Assembly: GCA_029891385.1 (NCBI GenBank) | Contig: CM057228.1 | Location: forward strand, 17,942,309-18,006,308 | Source of the DNA: Erythroxylum novogranatense | Taxonomy: Eukaryota; Streptophyta; Magnoliopsida; Malpighiales; Erythroxylaceae | Direction: 5' to 3' | DNA length: 64,000 nt | Shown: positions 1 to 11,083 of the stretch, piece after piece | Layout: every line of letters starts with the position of its first letter | Position numbering within the stretch: position 1 is the stretch's first letter | Notes under the pieces: model-generated | What the model saw: the letters and a program-made list of their open reading frames with translations, nothing else | What the model was told of the DNA's origin: nothing | The model's database searches: none | Made by a program: the position numbers and the translations under genes

Positions 1-257
1 ACCTTTGTATTCTCCGTGTATTGTTAACTTCGCTTACTTTTTGAGACGTCATACAATAATGATTTAAGTAGCAAACAGACGGAGAATGCAAAAGCATAAA
101 TAATACGTTGACTTCGACTCTTCACACTTCGCCCGCTTTTCAAGTTCACCTAAAATGAATTTATTGTCCTAAAATATTAGGCTTTCGTTTTGATTTTATG
201 ATATATTTAACCATGTTGAACTTTGATGTAGTGCGTCCATTTCGCCACTTCATCACA
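1..257. other. Non-coding start of window, partial repeat copy
   Basis: The first ~50 bases are a third, truncated copy of a sequence seen again near 363 and 1182 (shared words ctttgtattctcc and ttgttaacttcg). No gene is recognisable; the short open frames have no family resemblance. Confidence 0.5.
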
Positions 258-1850
258 AGGAAATTGAACTTAAGGTCTCGCCTTTCGATTAAATGCCTTT
301 TAGGCTTCGTTTGTTTTTGTTCAGATCGTCCGCTTTTAAATCTGCCTTTATGTCTTCGTCTGACCTTTGTATTCTCCGTGTGTATTGTTAACTTCGCTCT
401 ACTTTTGAACTCCGCCTATATTGATAACTTGGTCAACTATTTTAGCACGAAGCGATATGTACAGTTACCATATTATGGTATCTAATATTACAATTCTCCA
501 AATGGCAACATGAGACTTTTTCATCTCCGTCTATATTGATAAGTTGGTTAAGTTTTTCAACTCCATCTATTTTTAACTTCGTCTACTTTGCCTACTCCGC
601 TCTTTTTTTTTCTTCCTCGTCATCTTTTCAATTAGAACGGTTTATATGCGATTACCTTATTATGTTATCTAATATTACAATTCTTGAAATGACAGAAAAG
701 CGACGATGGAAAAACAAAGAAAGTAAATCACCTCCAATTAAGAAGCGGCGAAAGTAAAAACATAAAACTTTACAAAACGATATATCACATTCTTGAAAAA
801 TAGCACGTTTAAATGTGCGATTACTATATTATTCATATCTGCAATACGCCTTCTAAAACTTTATGACTACAAGAAAATCTTGGTGAACACATTAACAATC
901 TTCCTATTGCATCACAAGTAATGCTATATCAACATAGACTAACGATGAATGTACTCATATCCAAGTCTCCACTACGCCTTCTTTGTTCCGGGCATCCTAT
1001 TTCACATTAAAGTAGATGAACCTCGCTTTGAAATGGCAGAAAAGCGAGCGATGGAAAAGCAGCGAAAACAAATCACAAGGAAATTGAACTAAATGCGCCT
1101 TTTCGATTAAATCGCTTTTAGGCTTCGCTCATTTTTGTTAGTATCGTCCGCTTTTATTCTGCCTTTATGTCTTCGCCTAAACTTTGTATTCTCCTCGTAT
1201 TGTTAACTTCGTCTACTTTTGAACTCCGCCTATATTGATAACTTGGTCAACTATTTTAAGACGGTTTATATGTATAGCTACCATATTATGGTATCTAATA
1301 TTACAATTTTTCAAATGGCAACATGATACTTTTTCATCTCCGCCTATATTGATAAGTTGGTTAACTTTTCAACTCCATCTATTTTTAACTTCGCCTACTT
1401 TGCCTACTCGTCTGCTTTTTCTCTTCCTCGTCTGCCTTTTCAATTTAACGGCGATATATGCAGCTACCTTATTATGTTATCTAATATCACAATTCTTGAA
1501 ATGGCGTGAAAAGCGACGATGGAAAAACAAAGTAAAGCAAATCACCTCCAATTAAGAAGCGAAATAAAGTAAAAACATAAAACTTTACAAAGCGATATAT
1601 CACATTCTTGAAAAATAGCACGAAGCAAAATGTGCAATTACTATATTATTCATATCCGCAATACGCCTTCTAAAACTTTATGACTACAAGAAAATCTTGG
1701 TGAACACATTAACAATCTTCCTATTGCATCACAAGTAATGCTATATCAACATAGACTAACGATGAATGTACTCATATCCAAGTCTCCACTACGCCTTCTT
1801 TGTTCCTGCATCCTATTTCACATTAAAGTAGATGAACCTCGCTTTGGCAG
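258..1850. repeat. Imperfect tandem duplication, unit about 0.8 kb
   Basis: Two direct copies lie at about 258-1026 and 1077-1850. Both start with ggaaattgaact, pass through the same words (ttgataacttggtcaact; acgccttctaaaactttatg; tgctatatcaacatagac) and end near catcctatttcacattaaag. The 836-1017 and 1651-1839 parts are nearly identical. Differences are mostly small indels at C/G-containing words. No protein family is recognisable, so I call it a non-coding tandem duplication of unknown origin. Confidence 0.7.
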
Positions 1851-2225
1851 AGGAGTTCCTTTCGACATGATAAAAGAGATGTACAAGGAAAGAGGATGTC
1901 GGTGATGAAGTAGCGACTTTGAAATTATGATAAATCTGCAAAGCGACTTTACAATTTATCACAAATTTCCTTATATCCAACTCTGCACTAGGCCTTCTTT
2001 GTTTGACGACTCTTTTCGTAAGTCTCGACTACATCTTCAGATTCGAGCCATCTGTCTTACCGGTGGCAACATGATAAATCTCGTCATATCTAAGTCATTG
2101 TGGCCAACAACAACAACAACCAAGCAACAACAACGAAAGTGGGGAAACATCTGTACACCAAAACAAAAAGCATCCGCAAACCGAGACGATGAGATAACAA
2201 GATCCGACGTGCGAAGAATCGAACA

Positions 2226-2655
2226 ACCTTATGCTAGTTAACGTGCTAGCTCGATTAAAGTAGATGAGAAAGAGGATGCGGTGGTGAAGTAGCGACTTTG
2301 CAATTTATGATAAATCTCCTCATCATACACAACAAAACAAAAAAGCTTTAAGAAGATTTACGTATAATGCGGTTACAACATCTTCTCGTATGCGAGCCAT
2401 CTGTCTTACCCATGGCAACATGACAACACGATAAATCTCATCATATCCAAGTCATTGTGAGCGAACAACAACGATGGGACAAAGAATAATAGTCGTTAAC
2501 AACAACAACGAAACTCAGTAACTGAACAACCTTATGCTAGGTTAACGTGCTAGCTCAGATTAAAGTAGATGAGAAAGAGGATGCCGGTGGTGAAGTAGCA
2601 GCTTTGCAATTTATGATAAATCTCCTCATCTGTACACAACAAAACAAAAAAAACT
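2226..2655. repeat. Two direct copies of a ~120-bp unit
   Basis: The copies lie at about 2226-2345 and 2525-2655. They share accttatgctag, acgtgctagctc, attaaagtagatgagaaag and gcaatttatgataaatctcc, followed by an A-rich run. A fragment of the same unit (taaagtagatga) also occurs in the preceding 0.8-kb duplication, so the whole 1-3 kb block seems built from a small set of shuffled modules. Confidence 0.6.
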
Positions 2656-2689
2656 TTAAGAAGATTTACAAGTAAAGAACAACTGCAAA

Positions 2690-2905
2690 CAGAGACGATA
2701 CACCAACAACAGCTACAACAACCACAGCTAGAATGGAAAAAGCACAGGAAAGCAATGGCGGTCTATTTTCGCTCTTTAAATAGTCACAAGCGCGGCCAAC
2801 CTTATGCTAGGCGTCACGTGCTAGATTGTCTCTCGACACCAACAACAGCTACGACAACCACAGCTAGAATGGAAAAACACAGAAAGCAATGACGAGAGGA
2901 AAACA
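2690..2905. repeat. Short direct repeat with CAACAACAGCTAC core
   Basis: The two copies are at about 2697-2757 and 2836-2895 (acaccaacaacagctac, then caaccacagctagaatgg). Between and after them the phrase attttcgctc...tttaaatagtca also recurs (2764 and 2923). Nothing coding was recognised. Confidence 0.55.
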
Positions 2906-3655
2906 AAGACAGAGATCTATTTTCGCTCTTCGCTCTTTAAATAGTCATCACAAGCGCGGCCGCGTGACAAACTGGCTCAGAAGATTGCGTGCATATCTAG
3001 ACAAAATGACAAAATATTTGGGTCAGAAGATTGCGTGTATATTTCAATAAACAGAAGAAAGATTGCAGATATTTCAATAAATGTAAGAAAGAGAATGTAA
3101 GCAGTTAGATTAAATGGACGACTGGGATGGATTGCGTGGTCGTCCATTCGGTCGCTCTTAGTATATATACTTAATAAACAATGACCTCGTTTATAAGACT
3201 CATTTTTTGATTAATTTTAAAATTTTAATTATGTAACAGTAAATTCTAATTTTTATTAAAATATAAACATAAAATCATTTCAATATTTGATCAACAAAAA
3301 AATAATTTTGTCAATTTTTTTTGTCTATTTAATATGTGTTTTAAATGTTTAAACCAAAGATGTTAGGATTGAAGTCATATCATGCTCTAAGCGTTAATCT
3401 CCTTGTGTAGATCACTACTTATGGGGATTGACCAAAATCTGCTATGATTTTTCCAGTTAAGACCCACCTGACAACGTTAGAGACTTTAAAACTTGGGCCT
3501 CTCCAAAACCCGATGATGTCTGGGTTCTCCAAGAATTGTGCGTAATGAGACCGGTTTCTTGTGCCCGTGATGGTTAATTCAAGCTCACAAAATGTTTGAC
3601 GATTTGCCGCAGTGGGTGAGGAAGGCTGTTTTAGGCCATAATTCGACCGGAAGAT
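2906..3655. other. Spacer and 5' flank of the PPR gene
   Basis: The stretch is AT-rich, with a run of A/T at 3200-3330. It must contain the promoter and 5' UTR of the PPR gene starting at 3656. I could not place a convincing TATA box or start site, and no open frame resembles a gene. Confidence 0.4.
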
Positions 3656-5608
3656 ATGAACTTCACTCGACGTTTTCCGGCTAAAATTCAGCTTTACATT
3701 ATAACGCAGAAAGTTCGTTTCTTTGTTCGCGACCCATTTCCCAACAAGCTTACGCAGTATCTCCGGCGAGCCGAGCTCATCGATTCTATTAGATTATGTG
3801 TCCGTTCCAACCCCGACTCACTTCCCACTCTCTTACATAGCCGCCTTTTAGACCCTTTTGTGGTCACTCACGCTATTAGGTGTACCCCTAATGCAGATTC
3901 TGCTATTTTTCTTGTCGAGTCCCTCAAAACTCTTCCACATTTCTCGCATAATCAATCCACCCTTTATGCGTTGGCCACAGTTCTAGCTAAATCACGTAGG
4001 AGCTCAGAACTGAAGTTCCTGATAGCTGATATTGATGCGGGAAAATACTGGGGTGTTAGGATTAGCTTTATGAACCTCATGCAGTGGCATGCTGCATGTG
4101 GGGAAATGGATGCAGTTTTAGACTCTTGGGATAAGTACAGAAAAAGTGGCAAGCGTTTGTGCACAGAGTCTTATAACATTGTTATGCAACTTTATGGGCA
4201 GAAGGGTCAGCATTTGGAGGCTGTGAAGGTCTTCTTCAGGCTAATTGATGAAGGAGCAGTTCCAAACTCTAGAACTTATACAGTTATGATTGAACATCTG
4301 ACTAAGTTGGGCAAGTTGGATCCAGCACTAGAGATTTTCAGAATATTGCCTTTAATGAGAATAAAGCGGACTTTAAAGCAGTATTCAGTTTTGGTGGAAG
4401 GGCTTGCTGGTGCTAAAAGGTTTGGGGATGTCAAAATGCTGCTCCATGAAATAAGGGTTGATGGCAAATTTCCTGGTCGTCCCATGCTTTTAGCTTTGCA
4501 ATGTTTGCAGGAGGCAGGATTTTTATCGGAAACGGAGGAGTTTATTCAAGAAATGTTGCCAGACAAGAGAATTAGGAATATAGCGTCTTGCGAAGATAGT
4601 AGTGATGAGGATGAGGATGAAGACGAAGATGCTAGCCATGAAGAGGTTGATGGAATACCTCGTGGTATCCAATTGAAGCGATGGTTGGACCCAAAAGCCT
4701 TGGCAAAGGCCGTGAATGAAATGAGTCCTGATGTTGTGTCTGCTCTGGAAGATGCCAAACTTGTGTGGACCAATCGGTTAGTTTGCAAGGTTCTTAGGAA
4801 TTTCACTTCTCCAGATAGAGCTTGGGATTTCTTCTGTTGGGTTGCTTGTCAACCAGGATTCACTCATGATATTCACACGATAGAAAGAATGATGGCAGCT
4901 TTTGCTCAGCATGGGAAGGCTGATATGGTTGATAGACTCATAGCAAAAATAAGAAGTGAAGGACTTAGATTGTCTTTCAGTACCATTAAATTGATCATTG
5001 ATTTCTATGGCATTTCAAAGAATGCTGATGCCGCTTTAAAGGTTTTTCATGATGACAGGGGACTATGTGGTCCCATATCGAAATTTAATCTAATGCTTTT
5101 GTATTCATCTCTTTTACGAACATTGACCAAGTGTAGGAGAAATTCTGATGCCATGGACATGCTTGACGAGATGATTTCCTCTGGAATACGCCCAGACAGT
5201 CAGACATTTTCTGGGTTAATGTATCACTTTGCATTAGAGGGAGATATGAAGACCGTTCAGAAACTATTTTTGATGGTTAGACAGAGTTGTGTGAAGCCAG
5301 ATGCTTATATGTTCAAAGTACTGATCCAAGCATATTGCAAAAGCGGAAGGGCTGCTCTTGCATGGAGGGTTTTTGAAGACATGAAGAACTCAAATTTGTT
5401 GCTTGACGTTGCCACTAAAGATTTGCTTGTGAAGAGTCTTTGGAAGGAAGGCAAACGGAAAGAGGCTGCCAGTCTAGAAGAAAGCTGCGAGGAATTTAAC
5501 GAAACTCTACCATTAGTATTGCAAGGTCACGTGTGGACTGTCAGCTCCGTAGATCTCACCACAGTTTACCAAATTTATGCCAATAGTTTTGTGTACACCA
5601 ATGATTAG
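3656..5608 (+). CDS. Pentatricopeptide repeat (PPR) protein, 650 aa, single exon
   Basis: One open frame from ATG to TAG without introns, as usual for plant PPR genes. The N-terminus is rich in Arg/Lys and hydrophobic residues with no acidic residue in the first ~25 positions, which suits import into mitochondria or plastids. PPR-like helical repeats of ~35 residues are visible at about 171-206 (starts SYNIVMQLYG), 207-241, 242-275, and most clearly 519-553 (SGLMYHFALEGDMKTVQKLF) and 554-588 (KVLIQAYCKSGRAALAWRVF). An acidic Ser/Asp/Glu run at about 311-333 separates two repeat blocks. No E, DYW or SMR domain follows the last repeat, so it looks like a P-class protein. P-class PPRs bind organellar RNA one base per repeat and affect its stability, splicing or translation; this member's target is inferred, not seen. 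The ATG chosen is the first in frame. Confidence 0.93.
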   Translation: MNFTRRFPAKIQLYIITQKVRFFVRDPFPNKLTQYLRRAELIDSIRLCVRSNPDSLPTLLHSRLLDPFVVTHAIRCTPNADSAIFLVESLKTLPHFSHNQSTLYALATVLAKSRRSSELKFLIADIDAGKYWGVRISFMNLMQWHAACGEMDAVLDSWDKYRKSGKRLCTESYNIVMQLYGQKGQHLEAVKVFFRLIDEGAVPNSRTYTVMIEHLTKLGKLDPALEIFRILPLMRIKRTLKQYSVLVEGLAGAKRFGDVKMLLHEIRVDGKFPGRPMLLALQCLQEAGFLSETEEFIQEMLPDKRIRNIASCEDSSDEDEDEDEDASHEEVDGIPRGIQLKRWLDPKALAKAVNEMSPDVVSALEDAKLVWTNRLVCKVLRNFTSPDRAWDFFCWVACQPGFTHDIHTIERMMAAFAQHGKADMVDRLIAKIRSEGLRLSFSTIKLIIDFYGISKNADAALKVFHDDRGLCGPISKFNLMLLYSSLLRTLTKCRRNSDAMDMLDEMISSGIRPDSQTFSGLMYHFALEGDMKTVQKLFLMVRQSCVKPDAYMFKVLIQAYCKSGRAALAWRVFEDMKNSNLLLDVATKDLLVKSLWKEGKRKEAASLEESCEEFNETLPLVLQGHVWTVSSVDLTTVYQIYANSFVYTND

Positions 5609-6686
5609 AAGTTCCTCTGGACTTGGAACATATTCTATATGTAAGCAATCTCTTGATAATACTCTTTTGTCTGCGCCCTCTGCATCATAGTCCCAGTCAT
5701 TTGTTTATTGGCTGAAAAAAACGGTCCATTTATATGGGTATACAATTTCAGGAGATTGGACTCTTTTCCGATTAAAGACAGAAAGATCCTAATGGTTGGT
5801 TTGTATCTTGCCAGTACTAGAGGACACAGTAGAGTTGTGACCAACAATTCTGACTGTGGCCGAAGCATAGACTGACTGAGTTTCATACTACCAACAATAA
5901 AAAGGCTGAAGAGGTGACTTCGATGGAAATTACTCTTTAATACAGTTCATTTAATTCATTATTGTATGTTCTTCCTGATTTGGCAATAGAAGGTTTCAGT
6001 ATTACCCGAGTTACTGTGGTCTGGTTAAAATGACATGAACATCATACTACCTGATCATTAAACCTGTGATTGGGTCACTAACCATCATAATTCGGACAAA
6101 AGCTTCTATTGTTTGATTAAGTTGCCCCACTTCAGTTTATATTGAATGCAGAGAATTAACCAGCTTGGATGTTTATAGCTTGGCTGGTTGCAAGAATTTA
6201 TACCAGCAAATTACATATAGTTGCAATAGGTTAACCCTTTCCAGAAGCTGACGATGCAAAGCAGAAATACAATCATTAAACTTATATAGATCCTGTTGGC
6301 GATCAAATTTGTCGTTTAATTGATACAGGACATCTGACCTTCTATATAGTATCAGAAGAAGAGACACTTCCTGCCGTCCTGAATTGATACATTGCACTAA
6401 ATTAATATCAGCAGAAGGGGGAAGTCATTTTCAGACTTGGTGCTAGCGATACAAGCTTTGTCCGTCATATTTGGTTCTCTTTTTTGGAATATCATATGGG
6501 AAGTATTCATACGCTGGAAAACAACAGAAATTTTTCAATTCAGGAAGCGGAGGAAGAAGAAAGTCTGTCAAATCAAATGCTGGACAATACTTCTTGGCTT
6601 TTCCAGCAATCTCAATTGCGAAATAAGGGTCTTATTTAATTCAAATCTCATCATCGCTTCATAATCTGAACTTCAAGTTCAGAGCA
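5609..6686. other. Spacer between PPR and NFP genes
   Basis: The first ~300 bases are probably the PPR 3' UTR; an AATAAA signal lies near 5896. The remainder must hold the NFP promoter. Short open frames on both strands (for example 6173-6397 minus) have no recognisable domain. No transposon or RNA gene was recognised. Confidence 0.5.
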
Positions 6687-8537
6687 ATGACAGTTTCTCT
6701 CCTTTCTTCGGAAGCTCCATTTCTCTTGCTTCTTTTCTTTAGCATAACAAATTTCACAGCACAGTCACTGCCTGGCCCGAACTTTTCTTGCCCTGTGGAT
6801 TCACCTACTTCATGCGTAAGTTATATCACTTACCTTGCCCGGCCACCAGACAAGTTGAACCTTGGAAACATATCTGATTTGCTTGATGTTAGTCGTCAGT
6901 CTATTGCTAGCGTAAGTAACCTGGTGTCTGAGGACACCCCATTGTTTCCAGACCAGCTTTTACTTGTACCAATAAGATGTGGTTGCACAAGGAACCAATC
7001 TTTTGCCAACATCACCTACCAAATAAAGGAAGGTGATAACTTCTATCTGGTGCAAATCACAACGTTCGAGAATATCACCAAATGGGAAATGATGGAAGAC
7101 CTAAATCCTAATTTCACTCCGACTCTCTTGTATCCTGGTGACAAGGTAATTGTTCCTTTGTTATGTAAGTGCCCTTCAAAGAGTCAACTTCAGAATGGAA
7201 TCCAGCATCTTATTACCTACGTTTGGCAACCTGAGGATGATCTCCTCAAAGTATCTACTAAGTTTAATGCGTATCCAGATGATATTGTGGCAGAAAACAA
7301 CATCAGTACCTTCAGTTCCATGGTGGATCATCCCATCCTCATCCCAGTATCCCAGTTGCCAATTCTCACTCAACAGCATCCTCCACCCACAGAAAGAAGA
7401 GGATCGCATCATCATGGGTTCATCACCTCTGCTATAAGCACAGCGGTCTCTCTTTTGATGTTCTTTTTTGTAGCCTTTCTGGTGCAAAATCGCTGTTATA
7501 AGAACAAGAAGATTTTGGTTTGCAGTGGCTCTTCTTGTCAGGATACTGCTGTTCTCATTCAAACAAAGGATCATAAGAAAAGTGAGTACTATGAACCTAA
7601 GATCATACAAGATAAACTACTTCCAGGGGTTTCAGGCTACATAGGAAAGCAAATTACTTATGACGTTAAGGTGATTATGGAGGCAACTATGCACCTTCAC
7701 GAACACTACAGGATAGGGGGGTCAGTATATAGAGCCAACATCAATGGAAAGGTCTTGGCCATAAAGAAAACCAAGGAAGATGTCTCGGAGGAACTGAAGA
7801 TACTTGGGAAAGTGAATCATTCCAATCTGATCAAATTACTGGGAACATCATCTGATACAGAGGGTAATTGCTTCTTGGTCTATGAATATGCAGAAAATGG
7901 ATCACTGGACAGGTGGCTTCGTCCAAAGTCAGCAACCTCATCAAGCTCTATTGTGCTCCTTACTTGGACTCAAAGATTGCAAGTAGCGTTGGATGTTGCC
8001 AACGGCCTGCAATACATGCACGAACATACTCAACCGACCATTGTTCACAGAGATATAAGGACGAGCAATATACTTCTTGACTCCAGGTTCAAGTCAAAGA
8101 TAGCAAATTTTTCAGTGGCTATACCTGCCAAAAACGCTATGATTCCAAAAATTGATGTCTTTGCTTTTGGGGTTGTCTTGTTGGAGTTGCTTTCGGGAAA
8201 AAGAGCTATGGTAACAAAAGAAAATGGTGAAGTTTTATTGCTGTGGAAAGAAATAATAATGGTCTTGGAAGTTGCAGAGAAAAGAGAAGAGAGGTTAAAG
8301 AAATGGATGGATCCAAAATTGGAGGGCTTTTATCCCATTGATGGTGCCCTCAGCATGGCAATCTTGGCAAGGGCATGCACACTGGGAGACTCTTCAGCAA
8401 GGCCAAGTATGGCAGAAATCGTCTTTAACCTCACAGTTCTCTCCCAGTCTTCATCTCACACATTACAGAGGTCCTGGTCTTGTGGGCTAGAAGTGGACGA
8501 AGTTGCACAAATTATCAGTCCTGTGAAAGCTCGTTGA
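6687..8537 (+). CDS. NFP: LysM receptor-like pseudokinase, NFP/NFR5 orthologue (LYR-I clade), 616 aa
   Basis: Plasma-membrane receptor family that binds lipochitooligosaccharides (Nod or Myc factors) and signals through an active LYK partner kinase. In order: signal peptide about 1-27; three extracellular LysM domains at about 44-97, 110-158 and 170-222, separated by the diagnostic CxC pairs (C98-G-C100 and C160-K-C162); membrane span about 245-268; kinase-like domain about 325-600. The wording around the second CxC (CKCPSKSQL...HLITYVWQ), the kinase phrase LVYEYAENGSL and a C-terminus ending in AR match NFP/NFR5 rather than LYK4/LYK5 as I know the families. Pseudokinase hallmarks: no glycine-rich loop (RIGGSVYRA), HRD present at 454-456, but DFG replaced by N474-F-S476 and a shortened activation segment. 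The gene is intronless and full length, like NFR5, with no internal stop, so it is probably functional. A poly(A)-like AATAAA lies near 8781. The clade is firm; a role in nodulation versus mycorrhiza cannot be told from sequence. Confidence 0.95.
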   Translation: MTVSLLSSEAPFLLLLFFSITNFTAQSLPGPNFSCPVDSPTSCVSYITYLARPPDKLNLGNISDLLDVSRQSIASVSNLVSEDTPLFPDQLLLVPIRCGCTRNQSFANITYQIKEGDNFYLVQITTFENITKWEMMEDLNPNFTPTLLYPGDKVIVPLLCKCPSKSQLQNGIQHLITYVWQPEDDLLKVSTKFNAYPDDIVAENNISTFSSMVDHPILIPVSQLPILTQQHPPPTERRGSHHHGFITSAISTAVSLLMFFFVAFLVQNRCYKNKKILVCSGSSCQDTAVLIQTKDHKKSEYYEPKIIQDKLLPGVSGYIGKQITYDVKVIMEATMHLHEHYRIGGSVYRANINGKVLAIKKTKEDVSEELKILGKVNHSNLIKLLGTSSDTEGNCFLVYEYAENGSLDRWLRPKSATSSSSIVLLTWTQRLQVALDVANGLQYMHEHTQPTIVHRDIRTSNILLDSRFKSKIANFSVAIPAKNAMIPKIDVFAFGVVLLELLSGKRAMVTKENGEVLLLWKEIIMVLEVAEKREERLKKWMDPKLEGFYPIDGALSMAILARACTLGDSSARPSMAEIVFNLTVLSQSSSHTLQRSWSCGLEVDEVAQIISPVKAR

Positions 8538-9705
8538 TTTAGTCGCAGAATGAGGGGATATACAAGTCTAGTAGATCTCACAGATCATGTACAAAGATGT
8601 CAGAAGCAACTTTGTTATGCAGAGTCGTAGTGATGGAATGTACAGTGCAGTTTCTTTTGCATGTTCTTTTCCGTTCAAAAGCATCAAATTCCTGGCCTAT
8701 GTTCACGTTATGCTCTCTGCAAATTCTTTGGCTTTGAACTAAGAAAAAATCTACTAAAATTGAATCCATGGAGCAGTTTCAATAAATTTCAGATGATTAA
8801 TTGAATAGTTGACTGTAACCACGGATTGCAGGCATGTTGGTTTTTCTAGAGAAATTTAAGAACAGAAGACAGATTAAAATGCAAGAAATAATCTTCAGAT
8901 GTTAAACTACAGGTTCATGATACTGCTCATTACGCCTCTCAGGGTCAGGAATCACACGTCCGAATGATTATGATTCCGGAGTCTGTTACGTAAACTGTAA
9001 ATTGAGATTTGACAAGTCCCATTGATCATAAAGTATGAAATGGGAAGTATGTATCATCTAAACTAAGATAGAGCTGATGGTCACTTGGGCCTAAGAAACT
9101 GGTCGTATTATTGCATTACTAACAAAGAGTACTTTGAAGGTTTTGGACTTCCTCCAAGTAAAAAAATTCAACCTGGGTTTCGTGGCCGTGAACATTTTCC
9201 TCGAGTTTCTTATTGGCACAAACTAGAAGGCAAGACTGTACAGAAAGAACCAACTTAGCTAGCCCTGAAAATGTAACTTGGCCTGCAAAAGAAGTGATCA
9301 ATTGACTTCAGCCAGCCCTCGACGACATCAGTCACTGCTAAGGCTCTTACCCGTTCAAGCCCAAGCCCATAATCTCTCTCTCATATAACCCTAGCTTATT
9401 AACCAAAAGATTTTTCATTCTATTTTTTATTATTTCAATTTTTTTAAAATTATGGACAAGTTATTTTAAATAAAACTTGAAATCATACAGTTCGATAATT
9501 ATTTATCTAACAAAATTTATAAAATAAAATGATAAACATGTAATATATCATAGAATATTTTTAGGAATTTAAAATAACAAAAATATTCTTTAAAAAGGAG
9601 AGAAACTACGCAGCAATTGTGCCTATACCCTTAAACAAATGAGTGATGACCCTGCAGAACTTAAACAATTGATGAAGAAGATAAGCTTTTATGCTCTTAG
9701 ATTTT
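8538..9705. other. 3' flank of NFP and AT-rich spacer
   Basis: It contains the likely NFP 3' UTR (AATAAA near 8781), then spacer that becomes very A/T-rich at 9410-9600. No coding exon, transposon terminus or RNA gene could be recognised. Confidence 0.5.
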
Positions 9706-10498
9706 TTAAACAATAGGATGTGGAAAGGGATAATTGCAAAGGACAAGACTAACCAAGGCAGCGTAAATTACATAAACATCTTCCATCTCTGCAAAAACAG
9801 TCAAAATTCCAATTATCAGACACAAAACTCCTGCTGCAATACTATTTCACAGCCACCCGGTAGTAACCACAAACAGTTTAAAACATGTTCAAAAAGATGA
9901 CAAACATTATGAAACAAAAGGAAAAAACCAACAAGCACTACCAAATGATGATGTATGATGATCAAGAAAATTAAGTATAAACCTGGAAATCTTTCAGGAA
10001 TGTATAGATTTGCTGCGGCTAAAAGAAAGGCAACCCAGTAACCCAATTGGCCTCTGAACATCAACAACTGCTTCTTTTACTCATTGTAAAAGAAGTACCA
10101 GAACATCAATAGCGACTAGATATAAGAAATAAGGCAAGAACCTCAAAATCCTGAGGAGTACAGTTGGCAAGCTTATAAGCATATACAATGCTAGAAGAGT
10201 AGGCTGCATGGATGATTTGTGACCTGCTTTGTTCAGGAACGAAAGGAATTTGCAACAAAAGCAAAAATGATTTAGGGAAATAATTTGCGAATATATTACT
10301 ACTAATAAAAGACACTCCAATTCCAACAAGATACAATGTTGGAAAGGGAAGAAACGATCAATCTGCAGAAGAAGGCAACATATGACTAGATTAAAAAGCC
10401 TTAAGAATTTAAAGAGAACTCACAAGGCAAGGACGAGATGGTTCCACCCCTTCAAAACTCGCTAGAGCCCTGTTGGATTTCGACTCTGGAAATGCCAT
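9706..10498 (-). CDS. Small multi-pass membrane protein, four exons, COR413-like core (predicted)
   Basis: No long open frame exists, but four exons join in phase through GT-AG introns on the minus strand: 10498-10424 (ATG, 25 codons, donor GTGAGT), 10203-10142, 10053-9983 and 9833-9706 (stop TAA). Introns are 220, 88 and 149 bases. The model gives 111 residues with two or three hydrophobic spans. The middle exons read PTLLALYMLISLPTV, then RGQLGYWVAFLLAAANLYIP, then ERFP, which resembles the central membrane segment of cold-regulated COR413 proteins (SLP, RG..G.W.AF, P..FP). That likeness is from memory of the family. The N-terminal span and the C-terminal part typical of full COR413 proteins are missing, so this may be a truncated gene or an incomplete model. 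A second open frame of about 65 codons overlaps exon 1 at 10462-10660 and could be a real upstream exon. No transcript evidence is available here. Confidence 0.45.
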
Positions 10499-10674
10499 GA
10501 CGTTGCATTGTATACAAGACTCGCAGCTACCTCCTTTAGTCCCGTTTCAACGAATCTCTCCATCTTCGTTCCTACGGGGTTCAATTCTGAACCAAAATGC
10601 ACCAACTCTAGCTCCTTTTTGAAGAAAACCTGTGTCTGTGGCTCTTGATGATCATGCGATGCTAGCGAGAGTTT

Positions 10675-11069
10675 TGTTGAGTTTGGCTCTTTGTTGTCTC
10701 ATATTGGTTGGGGACAACATTTGAGGCAAGACTCTTTCCTATAAAAGGAGGTGACTACTTCCTTGTTTAGTACACCAAAACTAAGTCAAAGATTTGTAGT
10801 ACAAATTTGACTCTAGTTAAATTCCTCTTTTGAGGTGTGAGTTGAAAATTTGTCTTGTGTATTTCTTTGTGAGTGTGTTGGTGTATTGAGGATTGGGTGA
10901 GAGGAAAAATTGTGTGAATGTAAGATTTTTCACATAGTGGATTTTCTTCTCGGTGCGTGGTTTTCTCCGGTTTGGGAGTTTCCACGTAAATTCTCTTGTG
11001 TTGTTATTTTCGATATTTTGTCTATTTTATATCCTTGGGTGTGGGTTTGGAAGGTCTAAATTCCTAACA
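10675..11069 (+). repeat. RLC-1 5' LTR
   Basis: Begins TGTTGAG and ends TAACA. A TATA-like word (cctataaaagg) lies near 10740, a plausible U3 promoter giving a start site inside the LTR. Nearly identical to 12551-12952. Confidence 0.93.
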
Positions 11070-11071
11070 AG

Positions 11072-11083
11072 TGGTATCGAGCC
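11072..11083 (+). promoter_or_regulatory. RLC-1 primer-binding site
   Basis: TGGTATCGAGCC two bases after the 5' LTR; matches the plant initiator-Met tRNA primer word TGGTATCAGAGC except for a small change. Confidence 0.8.

Noticed and set aside
6173..6397. 74-codon minus-strand frame as an exon between PPR and NFP
   Set aside because: No homology recognised, no good splice or promoter context.
7176..7610. 144-codon minus-strand frame within NFP
   Set aside because: Antisense shadow of the receptor gene.
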